Made by a program: the position numbers and the translations under genes
Source: Pseudomonas protegens
GTDB lineage: Bacteria > Pseudomonadota > Gammaproteobacteria > Pseudomonadales > Pseudomonadaceae
Length of the DNA stretch: 64,000 bases
Assembly (NCBI RefSeq): GCF_003363755.1
Contig: NZ_CP031396.1
Location: 4,099,001-4,163,000 of the forward strand
Direction of reading: 5' to 3'
In this document: positions 54,258 through 63,740 of the stretch, piece after piece
How the letters are laid out: the number at the start of each line of letters is the position of its first letter
Position numbering within the stretch: position 1 is the stretch's first letter
The notes under the pieces: generated by a model
The model's input: the letters and a program-made list of their open reading frames with translations, nothing else
What the model was told of the DNA's origin: nothing
The model's database searches: none

Positions 54258-54972
54258 GCACGCCCTTGAGGCGGTCGTAGGGAATCTGCAATTCGATATG
54301 ACCCAGAACTGAGGGCGCGATGGTGGTGACGTCGTACTTGAGGGTCACGGCTTTCTGGGTCAGGGCCACGTTCGGGGTTTTCTGGAACGGCCAGGTCTTG
54401 ACGAATTCGGCTTCGCGATCCAGGTGGGTGCTGATCAGCCAGTTGTTGTGGGCAACCCGCGCAGCCTTCCAGAACATGTCCTCCTGGCCGGGCAGGAGCA
54501 TGTCTGCCAGGTTCAGGGCCTTGTGTTGCTGGCGCGAGTAGTTGACGAAGCCCCGTCCCGGGGTGCCATTGGCGGCGCCGGTGTCCAGGTAGCTGGCCAG
54601 TTCGATGATCACCAGTCCGTCATGCTGCTCGCGTACCTTGGATTGCAGGTACATGCCGTGGCGGTCTGCTGCGCTGCGCAGGAACTGTTCGCGGTAGGCG
54701 CTGAGGCTGGCCGGCAGTGGGGCGTCGGGGCTGGTGCGGGTCATTTGCAGCAAGCGTTTTTCGACGATGGCGTCCAGTTGCGGCTCGGCGGGAAAGTGCA
54801 CGGTGTCAAGGTTGACCAGTGGGCAGTCGGCACCACTGCAGCCGGGCTTGAGTTGTTCGGATTTCTCGCGCTTGGTTTCCAGTGGGGTGTTGTAGCTTGG
54901 CTGAAACAGGCTTTGGCAGGCGCCCAGGGTCAGGGCGATACAGGCCACGGAGGCGATTTTGACAAGCGACAT
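54229..54972 (-). CDS. Lipoprotein with DUF3298/RsiV-like domain (PA4972-like)
   Basis: This 247-residue envelope protein has a lipoprotein signal peptide ending in the lipobox LGAC, with modified Cys19 (KIASVACIALTLGAC). The body has SYLDTGAANGTPGRGFVNYS and KALNLADMLLPGQEDMFWKA, then APSVLGHIELQIPYDRLKGV near the end. This is the pattern of the DUF4163/DUF3298 (RsiV-like) domains, which in RsiV binds lysozyme. It is a lone gene, convergent with the permease remnant and divergent from nudF. The function is unknown. Confidence 0.7.
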   Translation of the reverse strand: MSLVKIASVACIALTLGACQSLFQPSYNTPLETKREKSEQLKPGCSGADCPLVNLDTVHFPAEPQLDAIVEKRLLQMTRTSPDAPLPASLSAYREQFLRSAADRHGMYLQSKVREQHDGLVIIELASYLDTGAANGTPGRGFVNYSRQQHKALNLADMLLPGQEDMFWKAARVAHNNWLISTHLDREAEFVKTWPFQKTPNVALTQKAVTLKYDVTTIAPSVLGHIELQIPYDRLKGVLKPELFPEN

Positions 54973-55197
54973 GGGCGTCCTTCATAAACCAGGGGGGAGG
55001 CAAAAGTTACCGGCTTCGACTGTCTGCGAGGCAGTCGGTTCGCCACTAAGCTCAATAGAAGCAATTAGAGTAGGTTTAGCCCCTCGCCGTCTATCCCGCT
55101 GAGGGTAAAGGGGCTGCATCGGCAGCCGCGGGCGCGTTAGGATGGCGCGAAGTCGAGGGGGATCCTCGGGTCGAATACGCTGTACACGAGGATTGTT

Positions 55198-55815
55198 ATG
55201 ACTGACTTTGCCAACTCCACGCCAAGTGCCGTTGAGATCATCCGGCGTGAAAACTGCTTCCAGGGGTTCTACCGGCTCGATCGCTTGCAATTGCGCCACG
55301 AGTTGTTCGCCGGTGGCATGGGGCGGGAAATCAATCGTGAAGTCTTTGTCCGTCACGATGCGGTCTGCGTACTGCCGTACGATCCGCAACGCGATGAAGT
55401 GGTGCTGATCGAACAGTTCCGCGTTGGCGCCATGGGCAAGACCGCTACGCCCTGGCTGGTGGAACTGGTGGCCGGGCTGATCGACAAGGACGAGCAACCG
55501 GAACAGGTTGCTCGGCGTGAGGCACAGGAGGAAGCTGGCCTGGACATCTCTGCGCTGTGGCCGATGACCCAGTATTTTCCGTCGCCGGGGGGCAGCACCG
55601 AGTTCGTCCACCTGTTCCTGGGCCGTTGCGACAGCAGCGCTGCCGGCGGGCTGCATGGGCTGGAAGAGGAGGCGGAAGACATCCGGGTTTCGGTGATGGC
55701 TTATGAGGATGCGTTGCAGGCCATGCGTGACGGGCGGATCTGCAATGCCGCCAGCATCATTGCCTTGCAGTGGCTGGCGCTCAATCGCGCTGAAGTGAGG
55801 GGGTTATGGTCGTAA
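55198..55815 (+). CDS. nudF: ADP-ribose pyrophosphatase
   Basis: This Nudix hydrolase cleaves ADP-ribose to AMP and ribose-5-phosphate. Its 205 residues carry an intact Nudix box at 93-115 (GLIDKDEQPEQVARREAQEE, then AGL). The preceding FRVGAMGKTATPWLVELVAG is typical of the NudF subgroup. It heads the nudF-yqiB-cpdA-yqiA-parE run found in E. coli and pseudomonads. The stop lies ten bases inside the next gene, so the two are coupled. Confidence 0.93.
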   Translation: MTDFANSTPSAVEIIRRENCFQGFYRLDRLQLRHELFAGGMGREINREVFVRHDAVCVLPYDPQRDEVVLIEQFRVGAMGKTATPWLVELVAGLIDKDEQPEQVARREAQEEAGLDISALWPMTQYFPSPGGSTEFVHLFLGRCDSSAAGGLHGLEEEAEDIRVSVMAYEDALQAMRDGRICNAASIIALQWLALNRAEVRGLWS

Positions 55816-56258
55816 ACAAGGTACGCGACCGCTATCGGGTTGATCTCGCGGGGCTGCAAGCGTCCTGCGAGGCCAACTACGCTCGGCTGATGCGCCTGTT
55901 GCCTGACATGCGCAATCAGCCTGTGGCACGGCGCATTGCCGTGACCCAGGGCGACCAGATGCTCGGCGTACTGGCCCTGGAAGTGGTGCTGGCCTGTCCC
56001 TACACCACCACCTTGCAGGTGCGTCAGGAGCACAGCTTGCCGTGGCTGCCCGTGCCGCAACTGGAAGTGCAGGTCTATCACGATGCGCGGATGGCGGAGG
56101 TCATCAGTGCCGAGCATGCCCGGCGTTTTCGCAGCATCTATCCCTATCCCAATGCCTTCATGCATCAGCCGGATGAAAAGGCTCAGTTGAATGTCTTTCT
56201 TGGGGAGTGGCTGAGTCATTGCCTGGCCTGCGGCCACGAGTTCGAAGCCGTGCGATAG
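55806..56258 (+). CDS. yqiB: DUF1249 (YqiB-like) protein
   Basis: This 150-residue cytoplasmic protein of unknown biochemical role is conserved between nudF and cpdA across gamma-proteobacteria. It has DLAGLQASCEANYARLMRLL, the LEVQVYHDARMAEVISAEHA segment, and YPYPNAFMHQPDEKAQLNVF near the C-terminus, all hallmarks of DUF1249. It overlaps nudF by ten bases. The next gene starts 100 bases on, so cpdA may be less tightly coupled. Confidence 0.85.
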   Translation: MVVNKVRDRYRVDLAGLQASCEANYARLMRLLPDMRNQPVARRIAVTQGDQMLGVLALEVVLACPYTTTLQVRQEHSLPWLPVPQLEVQVYHDARMAEVISAEHARRFRSIYPYPNAFMHQPDEKAQLNVFLGEWLSHCLACGHEFEAVR

Positions 56259-56357
56259 ATGTGAACTGGGTCCGTTTCCCAGGTTTCCTCTTTTGCATTT
56301 CCCCCAGCATAATTGCCGCCTTCATCATGCTTTGTGCCCTTGCTCCGGGAGAACGCC

Positions 56358-57173
56358 GTGCCAAGCGTATCCGCACTGACTGCCGACGATTCCGTACTGC
56401 TGGTGCAACTATCTGACAGCCACCTGTTTGCCGACGCTGATGGCACCTTGCTGGGCATGAACACCGCCGACAGTCTGCAGCGAGTCATCGAGCAGGTGCT
56501 GGCGCAGCAGCCGCGGATCGACCTGATGCTGGCCACCGGTGATCTGTCCCAGGACGGTTCCCTGGAGTCCTATCAGCGCTTTCGTCAGTTGACCCGACAG
56601 ATTCCGGCACCGGGCCGCTGGCTGCCGGGCAACCATGACGAGCCGCAGGTCATGCAACTGGCGACGCAGGACAGTGACTTGCTGGAGCCGGTAATGGATA
56701 TCGGCAACTGGCGCATCACCTTGCTGGACTCGGCGGTGCCCGGCTCGGTGCCGGGTTACCTGCAGGACGACCAACTGCAATTGCTGGCTCACTCCCTGAG
56801 CGAGGCGCCTGAGCGCCATCACCTGATCTGCCTGCACCATCACCCGGTATCCATTGACTGTACCTGGATGGAGCCCATTGGCCTGCGCAACGCCGAGGCA
56901 CTGTTCGCCGTGCTCGATGCTTTCCCTCAGGTCCGTGCCTTGCTCTGGGGGCATGTGCATCAGGAAATCGATCGCCAGCGCGGCGCCATGCGGCTATTGG
57001 CCTCACCCTCGACCTGCATCCAGTTCGAGCCCGGCAGCGACGACTTCAAGGTCGAGGAGCAGGTGCCTGGCTATCGCTGGCTGCGGTTGTGGCCCGATGG
57101 ACGGTTGGAAACCGGTGTGGAACGGGTCCTGGGCTACGAATTCACCATCGACTACGGTAGCAACGGCTACTGA
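56358..57173 (+). CDS. cpdA: 3',5'-cyclic-AMP phosphodiesterase
   Basis: This binuclear metallophosphoesterase hydrolyses cAMP and so tunes Vfr/CRP signalling. Its 271 residues carry the metal ligands in order: DSHLF, GDLSQDGS, GNHDE, HHHP and GHVHQE. The GTG at 56358 is chosen because a GGGAGAA ribosome site lies just upstream. The longer frame start at 56313 has no such site and adds 15 residues. In P. aeruginosa cpdA is regulated by Vfr; I could not confirm a Vfr site in the 99-base gap upstream. Confidence 0.92.
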   Translation: MPSVSALTADDSVLLVQLSDSHLFADADGTLLGMNTADSLQRVIEQVLAQQPRIDLMLATGDLSQDGSLESYQRFRQLTRQIPAPGRWLPGNHDEPQVMQLATQDSDLLEPVMDIGNWRITLLDSAVPGSVPGYLQDDQLQLLAHSLSEAPERHHLICLHHHPVSIDCTWMEPIGLRNAEALFAVLDAFPQVRALLWGHVHQEIDRQRGAMRLLASPSTCIQFEPGSDDFKVEEQVPGYRWLRLWPDGRLETGVERVLGYEFTIDYGSNGY

Positions 57174-57240
57174 AGCGGCTTCGTAACCTGTCGTCATCCC
57201 TGTAAACTGCGGCTTTTGCCCAGGTGCACAGGGAGTTCGC

Positions 57241-57849
57241 ATGTCCGGTTCGATCCTTTATATCCACGGCTTCAACAGTGCTCCCGCGTCGACCAAGGCC
57301 TCTCAGTTGCGGCGTGTCATGGAGCAGCTGGGGCTGGCTGAACAATTGCGGGTACCGGCCCTGCATCATCATCCGCGACAGGCCATTGGCCAGCTGGAGC
57401 AGGCGATTGCCGAGCTCGGTCGACCATTGCTGGTCGGCAGCTCGCTCGGCGGCTACTATGCGACTCACCTTGCCGAGCGCTACGGGCTCAAAGCCCTGCT
57501 GATCAACCCTGCTGTCAGCCCGCACCGGATGTTCGACGGTTATCTGGGCACGCAGAAAAACCTGTATACCGATGAAACCTGGGAGCTGACCCATGACCAT
57601 GTGGCGGCCCTGGCAGCGCTGGAAGTCGCGCCGCCTCAGGACCCACAGCGTTATCAGGTGTGGTTGCAGACTGGGGACGAGACGCTGGACTATCGCAGCG
57701 CCGAGCGCTATTACCGTGCCTGCGCCTTGCGCATTCAGGCCGGCGGCGATCATAGTTTCCAAGGTTTTGCCGGACAATTGCCGGCGATGTTGAATTTTGC
57801 CGGCATCACTGCCGATCAGTACCAGGCGATCGACTTCACGGCACTGTGA
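57241..57849 (+). CDS. yqiA: YqiA/YcfP-family alpha/beta-hydrolase (esterase)
   Basis: This 202-residue esterase has an alpha/beta-hydrolase fold. It begins SGSILYIHGFNSAPASTKAS. The nucleophile is Ser68 in VGSSLGGYYATHLAE, and the catalytic histidine is in GGDHSFQGF near the C-terminus. E. coli YqiA cleaves short-chain acyl and palmitoyl-CoA esters. It lies between cpdA and parE as in E. coli. The biological substrate is unknown. Confidence 0.88.
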   Translation: MSGSILYIHGFNSAPASTKASQLRRVMEQLGLAEQLRVPALHHHPRQAIGQLEQAIAELGRPLLVGSSLGGYYATHLAERYGLKALLINPAVSPHRMFDGYLGTQKNLYTDETWELTHDHVAALAALEVAPPQDPQRYQVWLQTGDETLDYRSAERYYRACALRIQAGGDHSFQGFAGQLPAMLNFAGITADQYQAIDFTAL

Positions 57850-57892
57850 AGGCCTCGCCCCATATTCATTGAACGACTAACGACGAGAACCC

Positions 57893-59797
57893 ATGGCCAC
57901 TCCCAGCGCTAGCTCTTATAACGCAGACGCCATCGAAGTCCTCTCGGGACTCGACCCGGTGCGCAAACGCCCGGGCATGTACACCGACACCACGCGGCCC
58001 AACCATTTGGCCCAGGAAGTCATCGACAACAGTGTCGACGAAGCCCTGGCCGGCCATGCGAAGTCGATACAGGTCATCCTGCACGCCGACCATTCCCTGG
58101 AAGTCTGCGACGACGGCCGCGGCATGCCCGTGGACATCCACCCGGAAGAGGGCGTGTCCGGGATCGAGCTGATCCTCACCAAGCTCCATGCCGGCGGCAA
58201 GTTTTCCAACAAGAACTACCAGTTCTCCGGCGGTCTGCACGGGGTGGGTATTTCCGTGGTCAACGCCCTGTCGCACCAGGTGCGGGTTCGGGTCAAGCGC
58301 GACGGCAACGAATACCAGATGACCTTCGCCGACGGCTACAAGGCCACCGAGCTGGAAGTGGTCGGCACCGTGGGCAAGCGCAACACTGGTACCAGTGTGT
58401 ACTTTGCCCCGGACCCGAAATACTTCGATTCGCCGAAATTCTCCGTCAGCCGCCTCAAGCATGTGCTCAAGGCCAAGGCGGTACTGTGCCCGGGGCTGCT
58501 GGTGAGCTTCGAGGACAAGTCCAGCGGTGAGAAGGTGGAGTGGCATTACGAAGACGGCTTGCGCTCCTATCTGGTGGATGCGGTCAGCGAATTCGAACGC
58601 CTGCCCAGCGAGCCGTTCTGCGGCAGCCTGGCCGGTAACAAGGAAGCGGTGGACTGGGCCCTGCTGTGGCTACCGGAAGGTGGCGACAGTGTTCAGGAAA
58701 GCTACGTCAACCTGATCCCCACGGCCCAGGGCGGTACCCACGTCAACGGCCTGCGCCAGGGCCTGCTGGATGCCATGCGCGAGTTCTGTGAATTCCGCAA
58801 CCTGCTGCCCCGTGGCCTGAAGCTGGCTCCGGAAGACGTCTGGGAACGGATCGCCTTCGTCCTGTCGATGAAGATGCAAGACGCCCAGTTCTCCGGCCAG
58901 ACCAAAGAGCGTTTGTCGTCCCGTGAGGCGGCGGCTTTCGTTTCCGGTGTGGTCAAGGACGCCTTCAGCCTGTGGCTCAATGCCAATCCCGAGCTGGGCA
59001 TGCAACTGGCGGAGTTGGCCATCAGCAACGCCGGTCGCCGCTTGAAGGCCAGCAAGAAGGTCGAGCGCAAGCGCATTACCCAGGGCCCGGCGCTGCCCGG
59101 CAAGCTGGCGGACTGCGCTGGCCAGGACCCGATGCGTTCCGAGCTGTTCCTGGTGGAGGGTGATTCCGCGGGTGGTTCGGCCAAGCAGGCACGGGACAAG
59201 GAATTCCAGGCGATCCTGCCGTTGCGCGGCAAGATCCTCAACACCTGGGAAGTGGACGGCAGCGAAGTCCTGGCCAGCCAGGAAGTGCACAACATTGCCG
59301 TGGCCATCGGCGTCGATCCCGGCGCCGAGGACATGAGCCAACTGCGCTACGGCAAGATCTGCATCCTCGCCGACGCCGACTCCGACGGTTTGCACATCGC
59401 CACCTTGCTCTGTGCCTTGTTCGTCCAGCATTTCCGCCCGTTGGTGAATGCCGGTCACGTCTATGTGGCCATGCCGCCGCTGTACCGCATCGACCTGGGC
59501 AAGGACATCTTCTACGCCCTCGATGATGCCGAGCGCGACGGCATTCTCGATCGCCTGGTGGCCGAGAAGAAGCGCGGCAAGCCCCAGGTCACCCGATTCA
59601 AGGGGCTGGGTGAGATGAACCCGCCGCAACTGCGTGAAACCACCATGGACCCGAACACTCGGCGCCTGGTGCAGTTGACCCTGGACGACGTCGAGGCCAC
59701 CGCAGAAATCATGGACATGCTGCTGGCGAAGAAGCGCGCCGGTGATCGCAAGTCCTGGCTGGAGTCCAAGGGCAACCTGGCCGAGGTGCTGGCCTGA
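57893..59797 (+). CDS. parE: DNA topoisomerase IV subunit B
   Basis: This ATPase subunit of topoisomerase IV separates daughter chromosomes. Its 634 residues include the GHKL ATPase (EVIDNSVDEALAG and LHGVGISVVNALSHQ), the transducer, and the TOPRIM domain with EGDSAGGSAKQARDKEFQAI near 421 and the acidic DADSDG. The ATG at 57893 follows an ACGACGAGAA leader. Its stop overlaps the next start by one base. Topo IV partner parC is 1.5 kb downstream. Confidence 0.96.
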   Translation: MATPSASSYNADAIEVLSGLDPVRKRPGMYTDTTRPNHLAQEVIDNSVDEALAGHAKSIQVILHADHSLEVCDDGRGMPVDIHPEEGVSGIELILTKLHAGGKFSNKNYQFSGGLHGVGISVVNALSHQVRVRVKRDGNEYQMTFADGYKATELEVVGTVGKRNTGTSVYFAPDPKYFDSPKFSVSRLKHVLKAKAVLCPGLLVSFEDKSSGEKVEWHYEDGLRSYLVDAVSEFERLPSEPFCGSLAGNKEAVDWALLWLPEGGDSVQESYVNLIPTAQGGTHVNGLRQGLLDAMREFCEFRNLLPRGLKLAPEDVWERIAFVLSMKMQDAQFSGQTKERLSSREAAAFVSGVVKDAFSLWLNANPELGMQLAELAISNAGRRLKASKKVERKRITQGPALPGKLADCAGQDPMRSELFLVEGDSAGGSAKQARDKEFQAILPLRGKILNTWEVDGSEVLASQEVHNIAVAIGVDPGAEDMSQLRYGKICILADADSDGLHIATLLCALFVQHFRPLVNAGHVYVAMPPLYRIDLGKDIFYALDDAERDGILDRLVAEKKRGKPQVTRFKGLGEMNPPQLRETTMDPNTRRLVQLTLDDVEATAEIMDMLLAKKRAGDRKSWLESKGNLAEVLA

Positions 59798-60780
59798 TGC
59801 ACAGAGGTTTTGCCCTGGCCCTAGCGCTATTGGCAACCTCGGTGGTGGCCGCGCCAGTGCCCGAACTGACCTTGTTGTCCGAGCATCCTGTGGAAGGCAT
59901 GCGCGGCGGCAATCTGTCCGGGCTGGCACTCTGTGGCCAGGATTTGTGGACGGTTTCCGACCGCGATGACGATCAGATCTACAAGCTCGATACCCGCGAC
60001 AGTGCCTGGCAGGCCGATGCCGTCAAGCTGGAGGTGCCTGCAGTACCCGATACCGGCTTGCCCTGGGGCTTGAAGTCACGGACCTGGGCGGCGTCCTTCG
60101 TGCGTGGTGGCGACCTGGATTTCGAAGGCATCTCCTGCGACGCCGCCGGCAACAAGTATGTGATCAGCGAGGCTCATGCCGCGGTGCTACAAGTGCCGGC
60201 GCAAGGCGCGCCGGCCTGGTTGAAGATCTCCCCGATCATGGTCCGTGAAGCGCGGGCCAGTGGCATGCTCCTGCATTTCAACGCCTTGTTCGAAGGCCTG
60301 GCGGTGAACCCTGCCGGCGACCGGATCTGGTTGGCGGCGGAGCGTGAGCGGCGCGGGCTGTTGCTGGTCAAGCGCGGGCAGACCACTTGGGACTGTGATG
60401 GTGGTTGCGTGCTGCTCAGTGAGGCAGGCTCGGAAATGCAGCCGGAGCAGGTGCCCAATGCCAAGGCGGTGTCCCGGGATTTTGCCGACGTGTCGCTGTT
60501 CGACGGCAAGTTGTTCACCCTGGAGCGTAACGCCTATCAGATCTGTCGCCGGGATGCGCAGACCGCGAAGGTCGAGCAGTGCTGGTCCTATGCCGCCGAG
60601 GCGCTGGTGGAGCATCGACGTTATCCACAGCCCTATGGGTTGGCGGAAGCCTTGGTGGTGGATGCCAAGGGGGCCTGGATCGGTGTGGACAACAACAATG
60701 GAGCCCGCGCCGATGGCGAGGCCCGTCCCATCGTCTGGCGTTTTGCGGCGCCTGAAGGTGGCTGGAGTAGCAAGTCATGA
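59797..60780 (+). CDS. Secreted esterase-like phytase-family protein (PA4966-like)
   Basis: The 327-residue precursor has a signal peptide (HRGFALALALLATSVVAA, cleavage near residue 19). The mature part has repeated beta-propeller-like segments: GNLSGLALCGQDLWTVSDRD, DLDFEGISCDAAGNKYVISE and the conserved FEGLAVNPAGDRIWLAAERE. This is the pattern of the 'esterase-like activity of phytase' family. It is probably periplasmic. It is coupled to parE by a one-base overlap and to the next gene by ATGA. No measured activity is known to me. Confidence 0.75.
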   Translation: MHRGFALALALLATSVVAAPVPELTLLSEHPVEGMRGGNLSGLALCGQDLWTVSDRDDDQIYKLDTRDSAWQADAVKLEVPAVPDTGLPWGLKSRTWAASFVRGGDLDFEGISCDAAGNKYVISEAHAAVLQVPAQGAPAWLKISPIMVREARASGMLLHFNALFEGLAVNPAGDRIWLAAERERRGLLLVKRGQTTWDCDGGCVLLSEAGSEMQPEQVPNAKAVSRDFADVSLFDGKLFTLERNAYQICRRDAQTAKVEQCWSYAAEALVEHRRYPQPYGLAEALVVDAKGAWIGVDNNNGARADGEARPIVWRFAAPEGGWSSKS

Positions 60781-61298
60781 GCCAGCAACCGGGCAAGAGT
60801 GCCGGGCGCGTGATGCTGATCATGGCCTGGGCCGCTGCGCTGTTTCTGGCCACGCGGTTCTTCGCTGATTGGGAGGCCCGTCAGGAGAACCCGAACACGG
60901 TCGTCAGTTCGCAACAACATGAGGGTTATATCGAAGTGAAACTGGTCGGCAACGGCCAGGGGCATTTCGTCGCCAGCGGCCATATCAACGGGCAGCCGGT
61001 GCAATTCATGCTCGATACCGGCGCCACCGAGGTGTCGATTCCTTCCGGGCTGGCCGAGCGCCTGGGCCTGGAGCGCGGGGTGCCGGTCACCCTGAGCACG
61101 GCCAACGGGCGCAGCGAGGGTTATCGGACCCGTATAGAGCGTTTGCAACTGGGGGATATCGTTCTCCAGGACGTCAGGGCCCTGGTGGCCCCGGGGCTCG
61201 ACGGCGACCAGATTTTGCTGGGCATGAGCGCTTTGAAGAAACTTGAATTTACTCAGCGCGGCGGCACTATGCTGCTGCGCCAGACAACGAACCAATGA
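60777..61298 (+). CDS. Retropepsin-like aspartic protease, TIGR02281 family (PA4965-like)
   Basis: This 173-residue protein has one N-terminal membrane segment (VMLIMAWAAALFLATRFFA, residues 12-30). A clan AA aspartic protease domain follows with the catalytic DTGAT at 80-84 (FMLDTGATEVSIPSGLAERL) and the flap/ILLGMSALKKL region. A single catalytic motif means it would work as a dimer, probably in the periplasm. It is sandwiched between the topoisomerase genes parE and parC with an ATGA overlap upstream. The substrate is unknown. Confidence 0.8.
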   Translation: MSQQPGKSAGRVMLIMAWAAALFLATRFFADWEARQENPNTVVSSQQHEGYIEVKLVGNGQGHFVASGHINGQPVQFMLDTGATEVSIPSGLAERLGLERGVPVTLSTANGRSEGYRTRIERLQLGDIVLQDVRALVAPGLDGDQILLGMSALKKLEFTQRGGTMLLRQTTNQ

Positions 61299-61305
61299 GG
61301 CCCGC

Positions 61306-63564
61306 ATGAGCGACTCCCTTGATCTCAGCCTGGATGGCGTAGAACGCCGGTCACTGGCTGACTTCACCGAAAGTGCCTACCTCAACTACTCCATGTACGT
61401 GATCATGGACCGTGCTTTGCCGCATATCGGCGACGGCCTGAAACCGGTACAGCGGCGTATCGTCTACGCCATGAGTGAGCTGGGGCTGGATGCCGATTCC
61501 AAGCACAAGAAATCCGCGCGTACCGTGGGTGATGTGCTCGGTAAGTTCCACCCTCACGGGGATTCCGCCTGCTACGAAGCCATGGTGCTGATGGCACAGC
61601 CCTTCAGCTATCGCTACACGCTGGTGGACGGCCAGGGCAACTGGGGTGCGCCGGACGATCCCAAGTCCTTTGCGGCCATGCGTTACACCGAGGCGCGTCT
61701 GTCGCGCTATTCCGAAGTGCTGCTCAGCGAGCTGGGCCAGGGCACTGCGGACTGGGGGCCGAACTTCGACGGCACCTTGCAGGAACCTCTGGTATTGCCG
61801 GCGCGTCTGCCGAATATCCTGCTCAACGGCACCACCGGTATCGCCGTGGGCATGGCCACCGACGTGCCGCCGCACAACCTGCGGGAAGTGGCTTCGGCCT
61901 GCGTGCGTCTGCTGGACGAACCCAAGGCCACGGTGGAGCAGCTCTGCGAGCATATCCAGGGGCCGGATTACCCCACCGAAGCGGAAATCATCACCCCGCG
62001 CGCCGACCTGCTGAAGATCTATGAAACCGGCCGTGGCTCGGTGCGCATGCGCGCCGTGTATCGGATCGAGGATGGCGACATTATTGTCACCGCGCTGCCG
62101 CACCAGGTCTCCGGGGCCAAGGTGCTGGAGCAGATTGCCGCGCAGATGCAGGCCAAGAAATTGCCGATGGTGGCCGATCTGCGGGACGAGTCGGACCATG
62201 AGAACCCCTGCCGCATCGTGATCATCCCGCGCTCCAACCGGGTCGATCCCGATGAGCTGATGCAGCACCTGTTCGCCACCACCGAGCTGGAATCGACCTA
62301 CCGGGTCAACATCAACATCATCGGTCTGGACGGCAAGCCGCAGTTGAAGAACCTGCGGGCGTTGCTGGTGGAATGGCTGGAGTTCCGGGTGGCCACCGTG
62401 CGCCGGCGCCTGCAGTTCCGCCTGGACAAGGTCGAGCGTCGCCTGCATCTGTTGGACGGTTTGCTGATCGCTTACCTCAACCTGGATGAGGTGATTCACA
62501 TCATCCGTACCGAGGAGCATCCGCGGGCCAAGCTGATCGAGCGTTTCGCCCTCAGCGAAATCCAGGCCGACTATATCCTCGATACCCGCCTGCGGCAGTT
62601 GGCGCGTCTGGAAGAGATGAAGCTGCGGGCCGAGCAGGATGAATTGCTCAAGGAGCAGGCCAAGCTGCAAGCCCTGCTCAACAGCGAGAGCAAGCTCAAG
62701 AAGCTGGTACGTACCGAATTGCTGCAAGACGCACAAACCTACGGCGACGACCGTCGTTCCCCGATCGTCGCCCGTGCGGAAGCCAAGGCACTGTCGGAAA
62801 ACGAGCTGATGCCCACCGAGCCGGTGACCATCGTTCTGTCGGAAAAAGGCTGGGTTCGCTGTGCCAAGGGGCATGATATTGACGCCACTGGTTTGTCCTA
62901 CAAGGCCGGTGACGGTTACAAGACTGCTGCTGCGGGGCGTTCCAACCAGTTCGCGGTGTTCATCGACTCCACCGGCCGCAGTTACTCGGTGGCGGCCCAC
63001 ACGCTGCCATCGGCCCGTGGTCAGGGCGAGCCGTTGACCGGTCGTCTGACGCCGCCACCGGGTGCGACGTTCGAGTGCGTACTGTTGCCCGATGACGATG
63101 CCTTGTATGTGATCGCTTCCGACGCGGGCTATGGCTTCGTGGTCAAGGGCGAAGATCTGCAGGCCAAGAACAAGGCGGGCAAGGCGCTGTTGAGCCTGCC
63201 GAACAACGCCAAGGTCCTGGCGCCGCGGCCGGTGGCCGACCGCGAGCAGAACTGGCTGGCCTCGGTGACCACCGAGGGGCGTCTGCTGGTGTTCAAGATC
63301 AGCGACCTGCCGCAGTTGGGCAAAGGCAAGGGCAACAAGATCATCGGCATTCCCGGTGAGCGTGTGGCCAGCCGCGAAGAGTACGTCACCGACATCGCGG
63401 TACTGCCCGATGGCGCGACCCTGGTGTTGCAGGCGGGCAAGCGCACCTTGTCGTTGAAGGCCGATGACCTTGAACACTACAAGGGCGAGCGCGGGCGTCG
63501 TGGCAACAAACTGCCTCGCGGTTTCCAGCGGGTCGATGCGTTGTTGGTAGAGCCGCTCAGTTAA
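61306..63564 (+). CDS. parC: DNA topoisomerase IV subunit A
   Basis: This DNA-cleaving subunit of topoisomerase IV has 752 residues. The active-site tyrosine is Y127 in AAMRYTEARLS, and the quinolone-determining region reads HPHGDSACYEAM with D86, S87 and E91, the usual susceptible-type residues. The C-terminal beta-pinwheel domain has several strand repeats such as EKGWVRCAKGHDIDATGLSY. The ATG at 61306 follows GAGG by five bases; the longer frame start lies inside the protease gene. Confidence 0.96.
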   Translation: MSDSLDLSLDGVERRSLADFTESAYLNYSMYVIMDRALPHIGDGLKPVQRRIVYAMSELGLDADSKHKKSARTVGDVLGKFHPHGDSACYEAMVLMAQPFSYRYTLVDGQGNWGAPDDPKSFAAMRYTEARLSRYSEVLLSELGQGTADWGPNFDGTLQEPLVLPARLPNILLNGTTGIAVGMATDVPPHNLREVASACVRLLDEPKATVEQLCEHIQGPDYPTEAEIITPRADLLKIYETGRGSVRMRAVYRIEDGDIIVTALPHQVSGAKVLEQIAAQMQAKKLPMVADLRDESDHENPCRIVIIPRSNRVDPDELMQHLFATTELESTYRVNINIIGLDGKPQLKNLRALLVEWLEFRVATVRRRLQFRLDKVERRLHLLDGLLIAYLNLDEVIHIIRTEEHPRAKLIERFALSEIQADYILDTRLRQLARLEEMKLRAEQDELLKEQAKLQALLNSESKLKKLVRTELLQDAQTYGDDRRSPIVARAEAKALSENELMPTEPVTIVLSEKGWVRCAKGHDIDATGLSYKAGDGYKTAAAGRSNQFAVFIDSTGRSYSVAAHTLPSARGQGEPLTGRLTPPPGATFECVLLPDDDALYVIASDAGYGFVVKGEDLQAKNKAGKALLSLPNNAKVLAPRPVADREQNWLASVTTEGRLLVFKISDLPQLGKGKGNKIIGIPGERVASREEYVTDIAVLPDGATLVLQAGKRTLSLKADDLEHYKGERGRRGNKLPRGFQRVDALLVEPLS

Positions 63565-63740
63565 GGGCGGGCTAGAGCGTTCGATCTTGGACTTAAGCGC
63601 CAGATCAACGCTAGAACACTGGAGTCATGGCGCATATTCACGGATGATATGCGCGTTTCAAACGCTGGCGTGGCCGGGCGTTATTCAATTTTTTTGAGTA
63701 TTTACACTGTGGCCAGCCTTGTGGCCGCCACTTGGATGGG

